DNA of 64,000 bases from Bacteroidetes bacterium UBA5697 (GTDB taxonomy: Bacteria > Bacteroidota > Bacteroidia > B-17B0 > Aurantibacillaceae), in the NCBI GenBank assembly GCA_002420145.1, contig DIHL01000023.1:340610-404609 (forward strand), given 5' to 3'. The translations under genes and the position numbers were made by a program. Below the pieces are notes generated by a model. The model was given only the letters and a program-made list of their open reading frames with translations, ran no database searches and was not told the DNA's origin. This document shows positions 34,840 through 44,101 of the stretch, piece by piece (the first letter of the stretch is position 1; the number at the start of each line of letters is the position of its first letter).

Positions 34840-35397
34840 ATGAAAATAATAGATTTAGTAAAAAATGTTTTTGTTTTTTTTCTTCCATTTTTGCTTGTTT
34901 CCTGTGATCCTCCAAGAAATGAAAAAATTACATTTTTAGAAAAAACTTATATTAATCTAGAAGCTCCTACTGGTGCAAATAGAACTGAAGGAGATGCACA
35001 TTCTGGTAATTATTTTTCTAGAGCTGATAGCGCCAATATTTATGGAATAGGAATGACCTATAACATGCCTGATAGTTTAATTGAAAAAACAATAAGAGTA
35101 AAAATTAATATGTGGGTAAGGGTTGGTGATATTGTGAGCGATAAAAAATATGCTTTTTCATTAGAGGATGGCAAGGGAAATTGTATGGATTGGGTTCAGG
35201 TTGATTTTAAAGAACATATTAAAGAACCTAATAAATGGGTAAATGTGATTGATAGCGTTTTATTTCCTGGAGTTTTAATTGATATGCCCGGGATGATTAT
35301 TAAGATGTATTCCTATAATTCAAGTGCAAAATCAACCCTAGATTGCGATGATTTAGAATTATCATTATATAAAATAGAAAAAATTGTAAAGAAGTAA
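34840..35397 (+). CDS. Putative lipoprotein
   Basis: 185 residues. The signal sequence FVFFLPFLLVSC ends in a lipobox with Cys at about residue 22, so it is predicted to be lipid-anchored. The mature part is beta-rich and contains ANRTEGDAHSGNYFSRADSA and VNMWVR-like strands (here KINMWVRVGDIVSDKKYAF). It has the feel of a jellyroll/carbohydrate-binding-like domain, and a similar fold could form the C-terminus of the protein at 36176. I do not recognise the family. It lies between the GT39-like gene and scoB, in the scoB direction. Confidence 0.6.
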   Translation: MKIIDLVKNVFVFFLPFLLVSCDPPRNEKITFLEKTYINLEAPTGANRTEGDAHSGNYFSRADSANIYGIGMTYNMPDSLIEKTIRVKINMWVRVGDIVSDKKYAFSLEDGKGNCMDWVQVDFKEHIKEPNKWVNVIDSVLFPGVLIDMPGMIIKMYSYNSSAKSTLDCDDLELSLYKIEKIVKK

Positions 35398-35515
35398 TTT
35401 TTGTTATTGTAACTATCCTTTTTTTAGTAACAAGGGTCTATTTATGTCTTTAAAACGGGTTTGTGATGTCCCATTTTTTTAGTTATTTTCGCTGTGCAAT
35501 AAATTCAACTCAATT

Positions 35516-36172
35516 ATGTTAGATAAAAACGGCATCGCTAAAAGAATAGCTCGAGAAGTAAAGGATGGTATGTATGTTAATTTAGGAATTGGTATTCCTA
35601 CATTAGTAGCAAATTACATTCCAGAAGGTGTAAATGTAGTTCTACAATCTGAAAATGGTATTTTAGGTATGGGACCATTTCCATTTGAAGGACAAGAGGA
35701 TGCCGATTTAATTAATGCAGGTAAGCAAACCGTTACCTTATTGCCTGGTTCTTCTATTTTTGATAGCGCCATGAGCTTTGGTATGATTAGAGCTCAAAAA
35801 GTGAATTTAACCATTTTAGGAGCTATGGAAGTGAGTGAAAATGGAGATATTGCCAATTGGAAAATCCCTGGAAAAATGGTGAAAGGTATGGGAGGAGCAA
35901 TGGATTTAGTAGCGAGCGCTAAAAATATCATCGTTGCTATGCAACATGTAAATAAAGCGGGTGAATCAAAATTATTACCTAAATGTGAGTTGCCTTTAAC
36001 AGGAATTAAATGCGTTAAGAAAATTGTGACAGAATTAGCAGTTTTAGACATACTATCAGAAGGAGGTTTCCGTTTATTAGAAAGAGCGCCAGGAGTTAGC
36101 GTTGAGCAAATTAAAAATGCTACCGCTGGCAAATTGATAATTGAAGGAGAGATTTCTGAAATGGTATTGTAA
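35516..36172 (+). CDS. scoB: 3-oxoacid CoA-transferase subunit B
   Basis: 218 residues, full length. Family motifs: GMYVNLGIGIPTLVANYIPE near residue 19, VVLQSENGILGMGPFPFEG (the SENG motif holds the catalytic Glu), ADLINAGKQTVTLLPGSSIF, and KMVKGMGGAMDLVASAKNII. The C-terminal half includes ELAVLDILSEGGFRLLERAP. It pairs with the A subunit encoded at 32346 to form the active heterodimer. With 118 bases upstream and a lipoprotein gene before that, it may need its own promoter if scoA transcription does not read through. Confidence 0.95.
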   Translation: MLDKNGIAKRIAREVKDGMYVNLGIGIPTLVANYIPEGVNVVLQSENGILGMGPFPFEGQEDADLINAGKQTVTLLPGSSIFDSAMSFGMIRAQKVNLTILGAMEVSENGDIANWKIPGKMVKGMGGAMDLVASAKNIIVAMQHVNKAGESKLLPKCELPLTGIKCVKKIVTELAVLDILSEGGFRLLERAPGVSVEQIKNATAGKLIIEGEISEMVL

Positions 36173-36175
36173 TAT

Positions 36176-37972
36176 ATGTTCAATAAAATAAAAAGCTTGT
36201 TATGGAAAAGAAAGTATATTTTTCTTTTTTTCGGACTATTTCTAATAGTTTTAACACAGCGTTTTTTAAATGAACGTCAAAACGGATTAGTAAATTCTGT
36301 TTCTTCTGATGGTTTAGGTTATTACTGCTATTTGCCAGCAGCAATTATTTATCAAGATTTTAGTTATAGCTTTTATTATAATAAAGAAAATAAAATTAAT
36401 CCATTTTATACTCCAGGGCCTCTAGTTTTAAATTCCTATAAAGGCAAAGCATTAAATAAATATTATTGCGGAACAGCTGTTTGTTTGATGCCATTTTTTC
36501 TTACGGGAATTGTAATTTCTGCCATAGCGGGTACTGAGATAAATGGCTATACCGATACTTTTTTAATGTTGGTTACTGTTGCAGCGTTATTTTATTATTT
36601 ACTTTCTGTTTTTTTGATTTCAAAAATCGGAAAATTCTTTTCAGTTCCCGAAAAAATAAGCGTAGTTGCTGCTCTCATCTTCTTCTTTGCAACAAACTTA
36701 TTTCATTATACCATTCAAGAACCATCAATGTCGCATGTTTACTCATTTTTTGCGATAACATTGTTCATGTATTGTTTCATGAGATTAGTTGAAGAGACAA
36801 CAAATAAAAAATTATTGATATTAGGATTGTGTTTTGGATTAGTAGCTTTAATAAGACCTGTAAATGTGGTAGTAGTGCTTTTTACGCCATTCTTTTTTAA
36901 TACTATTTCAGAATACTTTCTGTTTTTAAAAACATTATTTGTAAAGCATTTTAAAGGAGTTGTTTTATTTATACTTGCAAATGTATTAGCTGTGTTGTTG
37001 CAATTTACATTTTATTATCTCCAAACAGGCGATTTCTATATTGTCTCATACGAAGGAGAAACATTTAATTTTGCTCATCCTGAAATATTAAATGTATTGT
37101 TTAGTTATAGAAAAGGTTTGTTTATTTACGTGCCAATTTTATTAGCGGCTATTATTTTTATTTTAGTTTTAAAAAATAATTGGTATAAAAAAACAATATT
37201 TTTTATTTCTTTTTCTGTTTTTATTTATGTTACCGCATCGTGGTGGTCTTGGTGGTATGGTGGTGGTTTAAGTATCAGGCCGGTCATAGATTTTTTTCCA
37301 ATATTTATTATTATAACGATGTTTTTTTATTCTAAACTTTCAGTGGTCAGTAAAAAAGTTGTTTTGGTTTTGTGTCTTCCCTTTTTGTTTTTTAGTCAAT
37401 TAATGGCGTATCAATACTCTAATTTATTATTAGATCCGAATGAAATGACCAAGGATAAATTTTGGGATTTATTTCTTGAAACTGATTTGGCCACCATTAA
37501 TAACAAAAAAATGGAAAGATTATTAAAGAATAATCTTGTTCTTAAAACTGAAACTCTCTCGTTTGAGGATGATTCAGATCCTAATGTCATTGCTAATGTT
37601 GGTTATAAAAGTAAAAAATCGTGTATCGTTGGGTATAAAAATTATTATTCAAGGGGCTTTGGTTTACCAATCAGTGATTTAAATATCAACGAGAATTTTT
37701 ATGTGATTGCTGAATGTAAAGCTAAAACGTCAAAAGAAGCAAAGGATTTAGGTTTAGCTGTTTCAATTGATGATAACGGGCCAATTATTGCTTGGTTTGT
37801 TGTGTTTAAAAATCAGTTTGAGGAAGACGAAAATGGTTGGGTTAAAATGTCGATAGTAACAGAAGTTGATAAAGCCTTCATAACTGGTAAAAGTTATCTG
37901 AAAATATTTGCAAACTCAGACAAAGGTGAAAACTTTGTTGATGATATAAAATACACTATAGTTAAAAAGTAG
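36176..37972 (+). CDS. Multi-pass membrane protein, GT-C-like, with soluble C-terminal domain
   Basis: 598 residues, starting three bases after scoB. There are about eleven transmembrane segments to residue 420, then a 170-residue soluble domain. An early loop has SVSSDGLGYYCYLPAAI, an acidic site typical for GT-C-like enzymes, and TASWWSWWYGGGLSIRPVID occurs around residue 350. This SWWSWWYGGG-R pattern is shared with the next gene (SCWWDWAYGGSFGMRAF) and recurs in Bacteroidota putative glycosyltransferases. The C-terminal part (ESLSF-type strand start, VIAECKAKTSKEAKDLGLAV) is beta-rich and could be carbohydrate-binding. Substrate unknown. Confidence 0.68.
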   Translation: MFNKIKSLLWKRKYIFLFFGLFLIVLTQRFLNERQNGLVNSVSSDGLGYYCYLPAAIIYQDFSYSFYYNKENKINPFYTPGPLVLNSYKGKALNKYYCGTAVCLMPFFLTGIVISAIAGTEINGYTDTFLMLVTVAALFYYLLSVFLISKIGKFFSVPEKISVVAALIFFFATNLFHYTIQEPSMSHVYSFFAITLFMYCFMRLVEETTNKKLLILGLCFGLVALIRPVNVVVVLFTPFFFNTISEYFLFLKTLFVKHFKGVVLFILANVLAVLLQFTFYYLQTGDFYIVSYEGETFNFAHPEILNVLFSYRKGLFIYVPILLAAIIFILVLKNNWYKKTIFFISFSVFIYVTASWWSWWYGGGLSIRPVIDFFPIFIIITMFFYSKLSVVSKKVVLVLCLPFLFFSQLMAYQYSNLLLDPNEMTKDKFWDLFLETDLATINNKKMERLLKNNLVLKTETLSFEDDSDPNVIANVGYKSKKSCIVGYKNYYSRGFGLPISDLNINENFYVIAECKAKTSKEAKDLGLAVSIDDNGPIIAWFVVFKNQFEEDENGWVKMSIVTEVDKAFITGKSYLKIFANSDKGENFVDDIKYTIVKK

Positions 37973-37991
37973 ACATTAACTGTCTGTAATC

Positions 37992-39365
37992 ATGATAAAC
38001 AAACAAAACAGCTTTTATTCCAATATTGTATTTGTATTCATTACTGTATTTGTTTTTTTTGCCACTCCTTTTTTTGTTAATTGGGTTCCTTCTGGTCATC
38101 CTTTTGTGATGGATGTAAATCAGTATTACTCATATTTAGTAGCTTTTTTTATTGATCACGATATATACTTTAATAACAATAATCATAGTTATTGGTTGAT
38201 GGAAACGGCAACTCATCATGTCGTTCCAAAAGTTACGTATGGAGTTGCATTTTTTTACGCCCCCTTTTTCTTAATAGCTAATTTATTTTCAAGTTCTAAT
38301 TCATCAGGTTATGAGGCTATTTATTCCTGGAGCATTCATTATGGTTGTATTTTATATGTGCTACTTGGAATTTGGTTTTTAAGAAAAGTGCTATTAACGT
38401 GGTTTTCTGATTTAGTAGTTGCCATTAGTTTAGTTATTGTGTTTTTCGCTACAAATTTGTTTTATTATACAGTTTCAGAAAGTGAAACTGTGCATGGAAT
38501 TTTATTTTTCTTAATTTCATTTTTCTTGTATCATGTTATTAAATGGCATCATACAGATTCAAAAGCCAGTTTATTTTGGTTTATGTTATGTGCAGGATTT
38601 ATTTGTTTAATAAGACCAACAGAATGTTTAGTGCTTCTTTTTCCATTGTTAATTGGAGTAAACAATAAAAAATCAATAATTCAGAAACTTAAAAAAATCA
38701 TATCCTTAAAATGGTTTTTGATTTTGACCTTAATCTTATTTATGTTGCCAATAGTACCTCAATTAATATATTGGAAGATACAGTCGGGTAATTATTTATT
38801 TTTCTCATACGGTAATTCCGAAGGTTTTTTTTGGAAGGATCCACAAATAGTGAATGTCTTTTTTAGCTTTAAAAAAGGATTGTTTATATACACGCCAATC
38901 TTAATTTTTTCAATACCTGGCTTTTATTTAATGTATAAAAAAAACAAATTCATTTTTTGGTCAGTTTTATTATATTTTATTCTTAATACATATCTAATAT
39001 CTTGTTGGTGGGATTGGGCTTATGGAGGATCTTTTGGCATGAGGGCATTTATACATAGTTATTCAATCTTATCAATTCCCTTTGCGTATGTAATTAATTG
39101 GATTGTTGAGATTTACTCTTCTTCACTCTTTAAAAAGACTATTATTACAAGCAGTGTTGTATTAAGTGTATTTTTTTGTTTTTTAAATGTATTTCAATCT
39201 AATTTATACAAGCACCGTATCATTCATTGGGATGGAATGACAAAAGAGGCATACCAATTCACGTTTCTTAAAAAGAATTATACTAAACAAGATTTAATTT
39301 ATTTACAATCATTAATTAAAAGTCCTAATTACGAAGATAGGCGACATGGCTTAAGGGATGAATAA
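37992..39365 (+). CDS. Multi-pass membrane protein, GT-C-like, paralogue of the preceding gene
   Basis: 457 residues with about eleven transmembrane helices. It follows the previous gene by 19 bases in the same direction and shares its layout: an early VMDVNQYYSYLVAFF loop with acidic residue, FFATNLFYYTVSESETVHGI (compare FFATNLFHYTIQEPSMSHVY in the neighbour), ICLIRPTECLVLLFPLLIG, and the motif SCWWDWAYGGSFGMRAFIHS. It lacks the long soluble C-terminal domain. The two are ancient tandem paralogues. A periplasmic sugar transferase role is likely but unproven. Confidence 0.68.
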   Translation: MINKQNSFYSNIVFVFITVFVFFATPFFVNWVPSGHPFVMDVNQYYSYLVAFFIDHDIYFNNNNHSYWLMETATHHVVPKVTYGVAFFYAPFFLIANLFSSSNSSGYEAIYSWSIHYGCILYVLLGIWFLRKVLLTWFSDLVVAISLVIVFFATNLFYYTVSESETVHGILFFLISFFLYHVIKWHHTDSKASLFWFMLCAGFICLIRPTECLVLLFPLLIGVNNKKSIIQKLKKIISLKWFLILTLILFMLPIVPQLIYWKIQSGNYLFFSYGNSEGFFWKDPQIVNVFFSFKKGLFIYTPILIFSIPGFYLMYKKNKFIFWSVLLYFILNTYLISCWWDWAYGGSFGMRAFIHSYSILSIPFAYVINWIVEIYSSSLFKKTIITSSVVLSVFFCFLNVFQSNLYKHRIIHWDGMTKEAYQFTFLKKNYTKQDLIYLQSLIKSPNYEDRRHGLRDE

Positions 39366-39448
39366 TTCTTTTGTGTTAAGTTATTGGAGTTTAAATGTAA
39401 AAACATATCTATAATAGAGATTTTTTGCTTAGTTTAGACCTCTATTAA

Positions 39449-40177
39449 ATGAAAAAATTATCTGTTATCATACCTGTCTTTAATGAGAAAAACACCATTT
39501 TTGATGTTTTATTGAAGGTATCTGCAGTTGAATTACAAAATGGAATCGAAAAAGAAATCATTATAGTTAATGATATGTCAACAGATGCTAGCAGAGAAGA
39601 AATAGAAAGGTATATTAAAGCTTTTCCAAATTCTAATATTAGACTGATTAATCATGAAGTGAATAAAGGAAAAGGTGGCGCTTTGCATACTGGAATTAAA
39701 TATGCAGAAGGAGATTATACAATTATACAAGATGCCGATTTAGAGCTTGATCCTGATGAGTTTAAAATATTAATTAATCCAATACTGAATGAAGGCTATG
39801 ATATAGTTTATGGTAGTAGGTTTTTAAACCAACAAAAACAAAAAACTTCTCTTAGTCATTTAGCAAATAGGTTTTTAACTTGGCTTAGTAATTTTGTATT
39901 TAATCTTCAAATCACCGACATGGAAACATGTTATAAATTGGTTCCAACTAAGGTATTTCAATCATTAATATTAGAGGAGCAAAGATTTGGTTTTGAGCCA
40001 GAGATTACTGCTAAGTTAGCAAAAATCAAAACTTTAAAATGGAAAGAAGTTCCAATTACCTATATTCCTCGAACTAATTTAGAGGGAAAAAAAATTGGTT
40101 GGAAAGATGGCATTAGAGCAATTTATTGTATCATAAAATACGGATGGCTTACTTCTTTAAAGGCATCCGTTAAATAG
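39449..40177 (+). CDS. GT2 glycosyltransferase (dolichol-phosphate mannosyltransferase-like)
   Basis: 242 residues, a single GT-A domain without membrane helices. Motifs: [58 protein letters not shown], and [14 protein letters not shown] (the DxD metal site). The C-terminal [15 protein letters not shown] and IGWKDGIRAIYCIIKYG are shared with the next gene. Enzymes of this type move a sugar to polyprenyl phosphate, supplying the GT-C enzymes nearby. Adjacent to its paralogue (40 bases apart, about half identical by eye). Confidence 0.87.
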   Translation: MKKLSVIIPVFNEKNTIFDVLLKVSAVELQNGIEKEIIIVNDMSTDASREEIERYIKAFPNSNIRLINHEVNKGKGGALHTGIKYAEGDYTIIQDADLELDPDEFKILINPILNEGYDIVYGSRFLNQQKQKTSLSHLANRFLTWLSNFVFNLQITDMETCYKLVPTKVFQSLILEEQRFGFEPEITAKLAKIKTLKWKEVPITYIPRTNLEGKKIGWKDGIRAIYCIIKYGWLTSLKASVK

Positions 40178-40217
40178 TATCTTTTTTTATTTTAATATTT
40201 ATATGTAGGTTTGTTTT

Positions 40218-40934
40218 ATGATATTGTCAATTGTTATACCTGCCTACAATGAGGGCAAAACCATACACTTAATTCTTGATAAAGTTAAAGATGTGAATTT
40301 ACCTGTTGGGGTTGAAAAGGAAATAATTATTGTCAATGATTTTTCTAAAGACAATACTGAAGAAGCAATTATAAGTTATAAAAATTCTCACACCGAACTA
40401 AATATTCAGTACTATAAACACGAGTTTAATAAAGGCAAGGGAGCCGCTCTTCACACAGGTATCAAAGAAGCGAAAGGAGATTATATTATTATTCAGGATG
40501 CTGATTTAGAATATGATCCAGAAGAGTATAATATCTTATTAAAGCCAATATTGTTAGGCATGGCCGATGTTGTTTATGGTAGTAGATTTATTGGCGGTAA
40601 ACCACATAGAATATTGTTTTTCTGGCATTCGATAGGAAACAAAGTTTTAACCACTTTGTCTAATATGTTTACTAATCTTAATTTAACAGATATGGAAACA
40701 TGTTACAAATTGTTTAGAGGGGACATAGTTAAAGGACTTACACTAAAAGAAAAACGTTTTGGGTTTGAACCAGAAGTTACTGCGAAAATTTCTCGTATTG
40801 AAAATATCCGAATCTATGAAGTTGGTATTTCATATTATGGCCGCACTTATGAAGAAGGTAAAAAAATTGGTTGGAAAGACGGATTCAGAGCTATTTATTG
40901 CATCTTAAAATACGGACTTTTTAAAGCTAATTAA
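40218..40934 (+). CDS. GT2 glycosyltransferase (dolichol-phosphate mannosyltransferase-like), second copy
   Basis: 238 residues with the same motifs as the preceding gene: [86 protein letters not shown], and [17 protein letters not shown]. It likely makes a polyprenyl-phosphate sugar in the cytoplasmic leaflet. Two similar but clearly distinct copies side by side suggest different sugars or a duplication under divergence. The gene ends four bases into the convergent wecB. Confidence 0.87.
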   Translation: MILSIVIPAYNEGKTIHLILDKVKDVNLPVGVEKEIIIVNDFSKDNTEEAIISYKNSHTELNIQYYKHEFNKGKGAALHTGIKEAKGDYIIIQDADLEYDPEEYNILLKPILLGMADVVYGSRFIGGKPHRILFFWHSIGNKVLTTLSNMFTNLNLTDMETCYKLFRGDIVKGLTLKEKRFGFEPEVTAKISRIENIRIYEVGISYYGRTYEEGKKIGWKDGFRAIYCILKYGLFKAN

Positions 40935-42082
40935 TAAGCTAAATGTTCTAGCATTTCTCCACAAATAAACTCTGCTGCTTTTCCATCACCATACAATTTA
41001 GGAAATTGCATATCTGTTTTCGAAGTTAAAATCAAAAAAGCATCAATGATTTTTTTCTCATCAGCATCTGTAATTATAGCTGTCCCACACTCTACCAATT
41101 CTACCCATTCTGTTTCTGGTCGCAAAATCACGCAAGGCTTTTCAAAATAAAAGGCTTCTTTTTGCACACCACCGCTATCTGTCATCACAATCTTACAATT
41201 TTTTTCTAAAGCAATCATTTCTAAAAACGACACTGGCGGAATAATTTTAAAATGCGAACTAGCTTTAATTTTTTGATGCAAATCTTGGTCTAAATTAAAT
41301 TCTAATAATTTGGCAGTTCGTGGATGCAATGGCAACAATACATCTAATTTGTTTTGTTCGCTAATTTTATAAAGCGCACTAAATAATGCATTTAATCTAA
41401 TAGGTTCATCTGTATTGTTATTGCGATGAATGGTTGCTAAAATGAAATTATTTTTTTGTAAATCATTTTTTGAAATAATAGTTGTTTTTAGCTCAGCAAC
41501 TTCACTAAAGTGTAAGCTATTATCATACATCACATCACCACTATGATATATTTTTGGATTATTAGCATTGAATGGTTTAGTGTTATTTGATTTAAATCCT
41601 TCGTTTAATAAATTTTGAAAACCAGTTTTTGTTGGCGAAAACAATAGTGTTGAAACGTGATCACACATTATACGATTTACTTCTTCAGGCATTGCTTTGT
41701 TAAATGAGCGCAAACCCGCTTCAATATGAACTACAGGTACGTGAATTTTACTTGCAGCAATAGCTCCTGCTAATGTTGAGTTTGTATCACCATATAATAC
41801 AATGGCATTTGGTTTTTCATTCACTAAAATTTCCTCAATACCTGCAATCATTGTAGCAGTTTGTTTGCCGTGACTACCGCTACCCACATTTAAATTGTAA
41901 TTTGGCGCTGGTATTCCTAATTCATCAAAAAACACTTGACTCATATTTTCGTCGTAATGTTGTCCTGTATGAACAATAATTTCGGAAATAGAATTTGAAA
42001 ATTTATCTTTAATAGCTCTACTTAAAGCAGCAGCTTTAATAATTTGAGGTCTTGCTCCAATGATTGTTACTATTTTAATCAT
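40931..42082 (-). CDS. wecB: UDP-N-acetylglucosamine 2-epimerase (non-hydrolysing), WecB-like
   Basis: 383 residues, the family's normal length. Motifs: [99 protein letters not shown], and [20 protein letters not shown]. It interconverts UDP-GlcNAc and UDP-ManNAc, giving precursors for surface polysaccharide. It adjoins the glycosyltransferase region but on the opposite strand; it ends overlapping the second GT2 gene by four bases and is followed upstream by radC eight bases away, transcribed in the same direction. Confidence 0.94.
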   Translation of the reverse strand: MIKIVTIIGARPQIIKAAALSRAIKDKFSNSISEIIVHTGQHYDENMSQVFFDELGIPAPNYNLNVGSGSHGKQTATMIAGIEEILVNEKPNAIVLYGDTNSTLAGAIAASKIHVPVVHIEAGLRSFNKAMPEEVNRIMCDHVSTLLFSPTKTGFQNLLNEGFKSNNTKPFNANNPKIYHSGDVMYDNSLHFSEVAELKTTIISKNDLQKNNFILATIHRNNNTDEPIRLNALFSALYKISEQNKLDVLLPLHPRTAKLLEFNLDQDLHQKIKASSHFKIIPPVSFLEMIALEKNCKIVMTDSGGVQKEAFYFEKPCVILRPETEWVELVECGTAIITDADEKKIIDAFLILTSKTDMQFPKLYGDGKAAEFICGEMLEHLAY

Positions 42083-42090
42083 AATATTAT

Positions 42091-42792
42091 TTATAAAATG
42101 CCCTCATCTGCAAAACTCAAATATGTTTGGTCACCAATAATTAAATGGTCTTGCAAACTAATATCAACAAGTTTAGAGGCTTCTTTTATTTTTTTAGTTA
42201 AATGTAAGTCTTCTTGACTTGGTTTTAAATTTCCAGAAGGATGATTATGTGCTAAGATAATAGAACTTGCTAAACACTCAATAGCAGGTTTTAAAATTAA
42301 ACGAACATCTACCACAGTGCCACTTACGCCGCCTCGACTCACGCATTCTGTTTTTATAACAGTATTACTTCTAGTTAAAAATAACACCCAAAATTCTTCA
42401 TGAGGCAAATCAGATATTTTAGATTTTAAAATGCTGTAAGCTTGTTTAGAGGAAGTGATTTTTATTTTTTCTTCAATAGTTTCATCCGTTCTTCTTCTTC
42501 CAATTTCTAGAGCGGCAGCTATTGTTACCGCCTTAGCTTCACCAACACCTTTAAATTTCTTTAAATCATTTAATTGAAGCTTTGCTAATTCATTGATAGA
42601 ATTTTTATTTTCTTTTAAAATACGTTGTGCTAATTGAACAGCTGTTTCATTTCTATTTCCTGATGCCAAAAGAATAGCCAAAAGCTCAGCATCCGAAAGA
42701 GACTGTCGTCCTTTGGTTACTAATTTTTCTCTTGGGCGGTCATCTTCGGCCCAAGATTTTATAGTTAAATGTTTATGTTGAGATTCTTCCAA
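42091..42792 (-). CDS. radC: RadC family protein (JAMM/MPN domain)
   Basis: 233 residues. N-terminal helix-hairpin region: DDRPREKLVTKGRQSLSDAE, LLAILLASGNRNETAVQLAQ, LKKFKGVGEAKAVTIAAALE. The C-terminal JAMM domain has SRGGVSGTVVDVRLILKPAI and the metal-binding motif HNHPSGNLKPSQED (His, His, Asp). Despite its name the family's part in DNA repair is doubtful. The start is TTG at 42792: the frame is closed by a stop two codons upstream of it and no ATG or GTG exists before the conserved RPREKL segment. It is divergent from the MFS gene. Confidence 0.94.
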   Translation of the reverse strand: MEESQHKHLTIKSWAEDDRPREKLVTKGRQSLSDAELLAILLASGNRNETAVQLAQRILKENKNSINELAKLQLNDLKKFKGVGEAKAVTIAAALEIGRRRTDETIEEKIKITSSKQAYSILKSKISDLPHEEFWVLFLTRSNTVIKTECVSRGGVSGTVVDVRLILKPAIECLASSIILAHNHPSGNLKPSQEDLHLTKKIKEASKLVDISLQDHLIIGDQTYLSFADEGIL

Positions 42793-42847
42793 TTTGTCTT
42801 AAAATTAATGCTTTTTCATAATAATTAAAATAATACTTTTGTATAAC

Positions 42848-44101
42848 ATGTCACTTTCCACTTCCTTACAAATATTAAAACATAAAGAATTTCGTTTGTT
42901 TGTGTTTGCTCGTTTCTTTTTAACACTTGCTATACAGATGCAAATGAGTACGATAAATCTTCAGATTTACTATGAGTATTCAAAAGAAGAAATTATTTTA
43001 GGTATGATTGGTTTAACAGAAGCTTTACCATTTATTGCTACCTCTTTTTTTTCGGGACATATTGCGGATATCATCAGTAGAAGAAGAATTTTATTAATTG
43101 GTTGTTCTGCTTTATTAATCGGATCTTTATTTTTATTTGGATTTAGTAATTCATTATTTACTTGGGTTCATAGTTTTGGAATGTATGCCTTATTTGCTGT
43201 TGTATTTGTGTTTGGGATTATTCGTTCATTTTTAGCAGTGAGTACGCACCCGTTTATGAGCCAAATAATACCTCGTGAATTATATACGCAATCTGCTACT
43301 TGGAATAGTACCGCATGGCACATTGGCTCTATTTTAGGCCCTGTTATAGCAGGTGTTTTGTATGGATATAATCATTCTTTTCATGCTAATTGGTGTTATG
43401 GAATTACCTGTGTGTTATTTATTTGTGCTTTTATTTGTTTTGCTCTCATAAAATCTAAACCTATTCCAGCAAAAACGAAAGAAGAAACCTTTATGGAAAG
43501 TATGACGGTTGGTGTGAAGTTTGTTTTTAAAAATAAATTAGTGTTAAGTGCTCTGTCGTTAGATTTGTTTGCTGTATTATTTGGTGGTGCTGTGGCATTG
43601 GTTCCCGCTTTTACAGATAAAATTTTACACTTAGGCCCAGATGCTTATGGTTTGTTGAGAACAGCACCTGCTGTTGGCGCAGTTTTAATGGCTTTTTATA
43701 TGGCAGTGAAACCACCTGCGAAAAATGCTGGTATTAGCTTGTTGTTGGGCGTAGCTGCTTTTGGTTTGTTTACTATTTTCTTTGCTTTATCTACTAATTA
43801 TTGGCTGGCGTTTGCAATGTTATTATTTACTGGAGCGTTTGATAATATCAGCGTTGTTGTGCGTCATAGTATTTTGCAATTAAGCACACCCGACGAAATG
43901 CGTGGACGAGTAGCGGCTGTAAATAGTATTTTTATTGGGAGTAGTAACGAGATTGGGGCATTCGAATCGGGTGTTGCTGCTCGTTTATTAGGCTTAGTGC
44001 CGTCTATTGCTTTTGGAGGCGTAATGACCATATTAGTAGTGTTGGGAGTACACAAATTAAATCCCAAATTAAAAGATTTAGATATTACTAAATTAGAATA
44101 A
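42848..44101 (+). CDS. MFS transporter, EntS-like exporter type
   Basis: 417 residues from the ATG at 42848, with twelve hydrophobic segments. The loop after helix 2 reads GHIADIISRRRILLIGCSAL (the G-x-x-D-R-x-x-R-R style MFS signature), helix 4-5 region RSFLAVSTHPFMSQIIPREL followed by YTQSATWNSTAWHIGSILGP, and late GAFDNISVVVRHSILQLSTP followed by DEMRGRVAAVNSIFIGSSNE. This resembles DHA3-type and enterobactin-exporter families. The substrate is unknown. Its stop overlaps the ATG of the next gene (ATAATG), so the pair is coupled. A TACTTTTG box at 42834-42841 abuts the ATG. Confidence 0.9.
   Translation: MSLSTSLQILKHKEFRLFVFARFFLTLAIQMQMSTINLQIYYEYSKEEIILGMIGLTEALPFIATSFFSGHIADIISRRRILLIGCSALLIGSLFLFGFSNSLFTWVHSFGMYALFAVVFVFGIIRSFLAVSTHPFMSQIIPRELYTQSATWNSTAWHIGSILGPVIAGVLYGYNHSFHANWCYGITCVLFICAFICFALIKSKPIPAKTKEETFMESMTVGVKFVFKNKLVLSALSLDLFAVLFGGAVALVPAFTDKILHLGPDAYGLLRTAPAVGAVLMAFYMAVKPPAKNAGISLLLGVAAFGLFTIFFALSTNYWLAFAMLLFTGAFDNISVVVRHSILQLSTPDEMRGRVAAVNSIFIGSSNEIGAFESGVAARLLGLVPSIAFGGVMTILVVLGVHKLNPKLKDLDITKLE

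Noticed and set aside
36176..37972. Possible O-antigen ligase or Wzy polymerase
   Set aside because: The length and the WW-YGG-R motif fit GT-C-like transferases better, and no Wzy/WaaL signature loop was recognised; function is left open.
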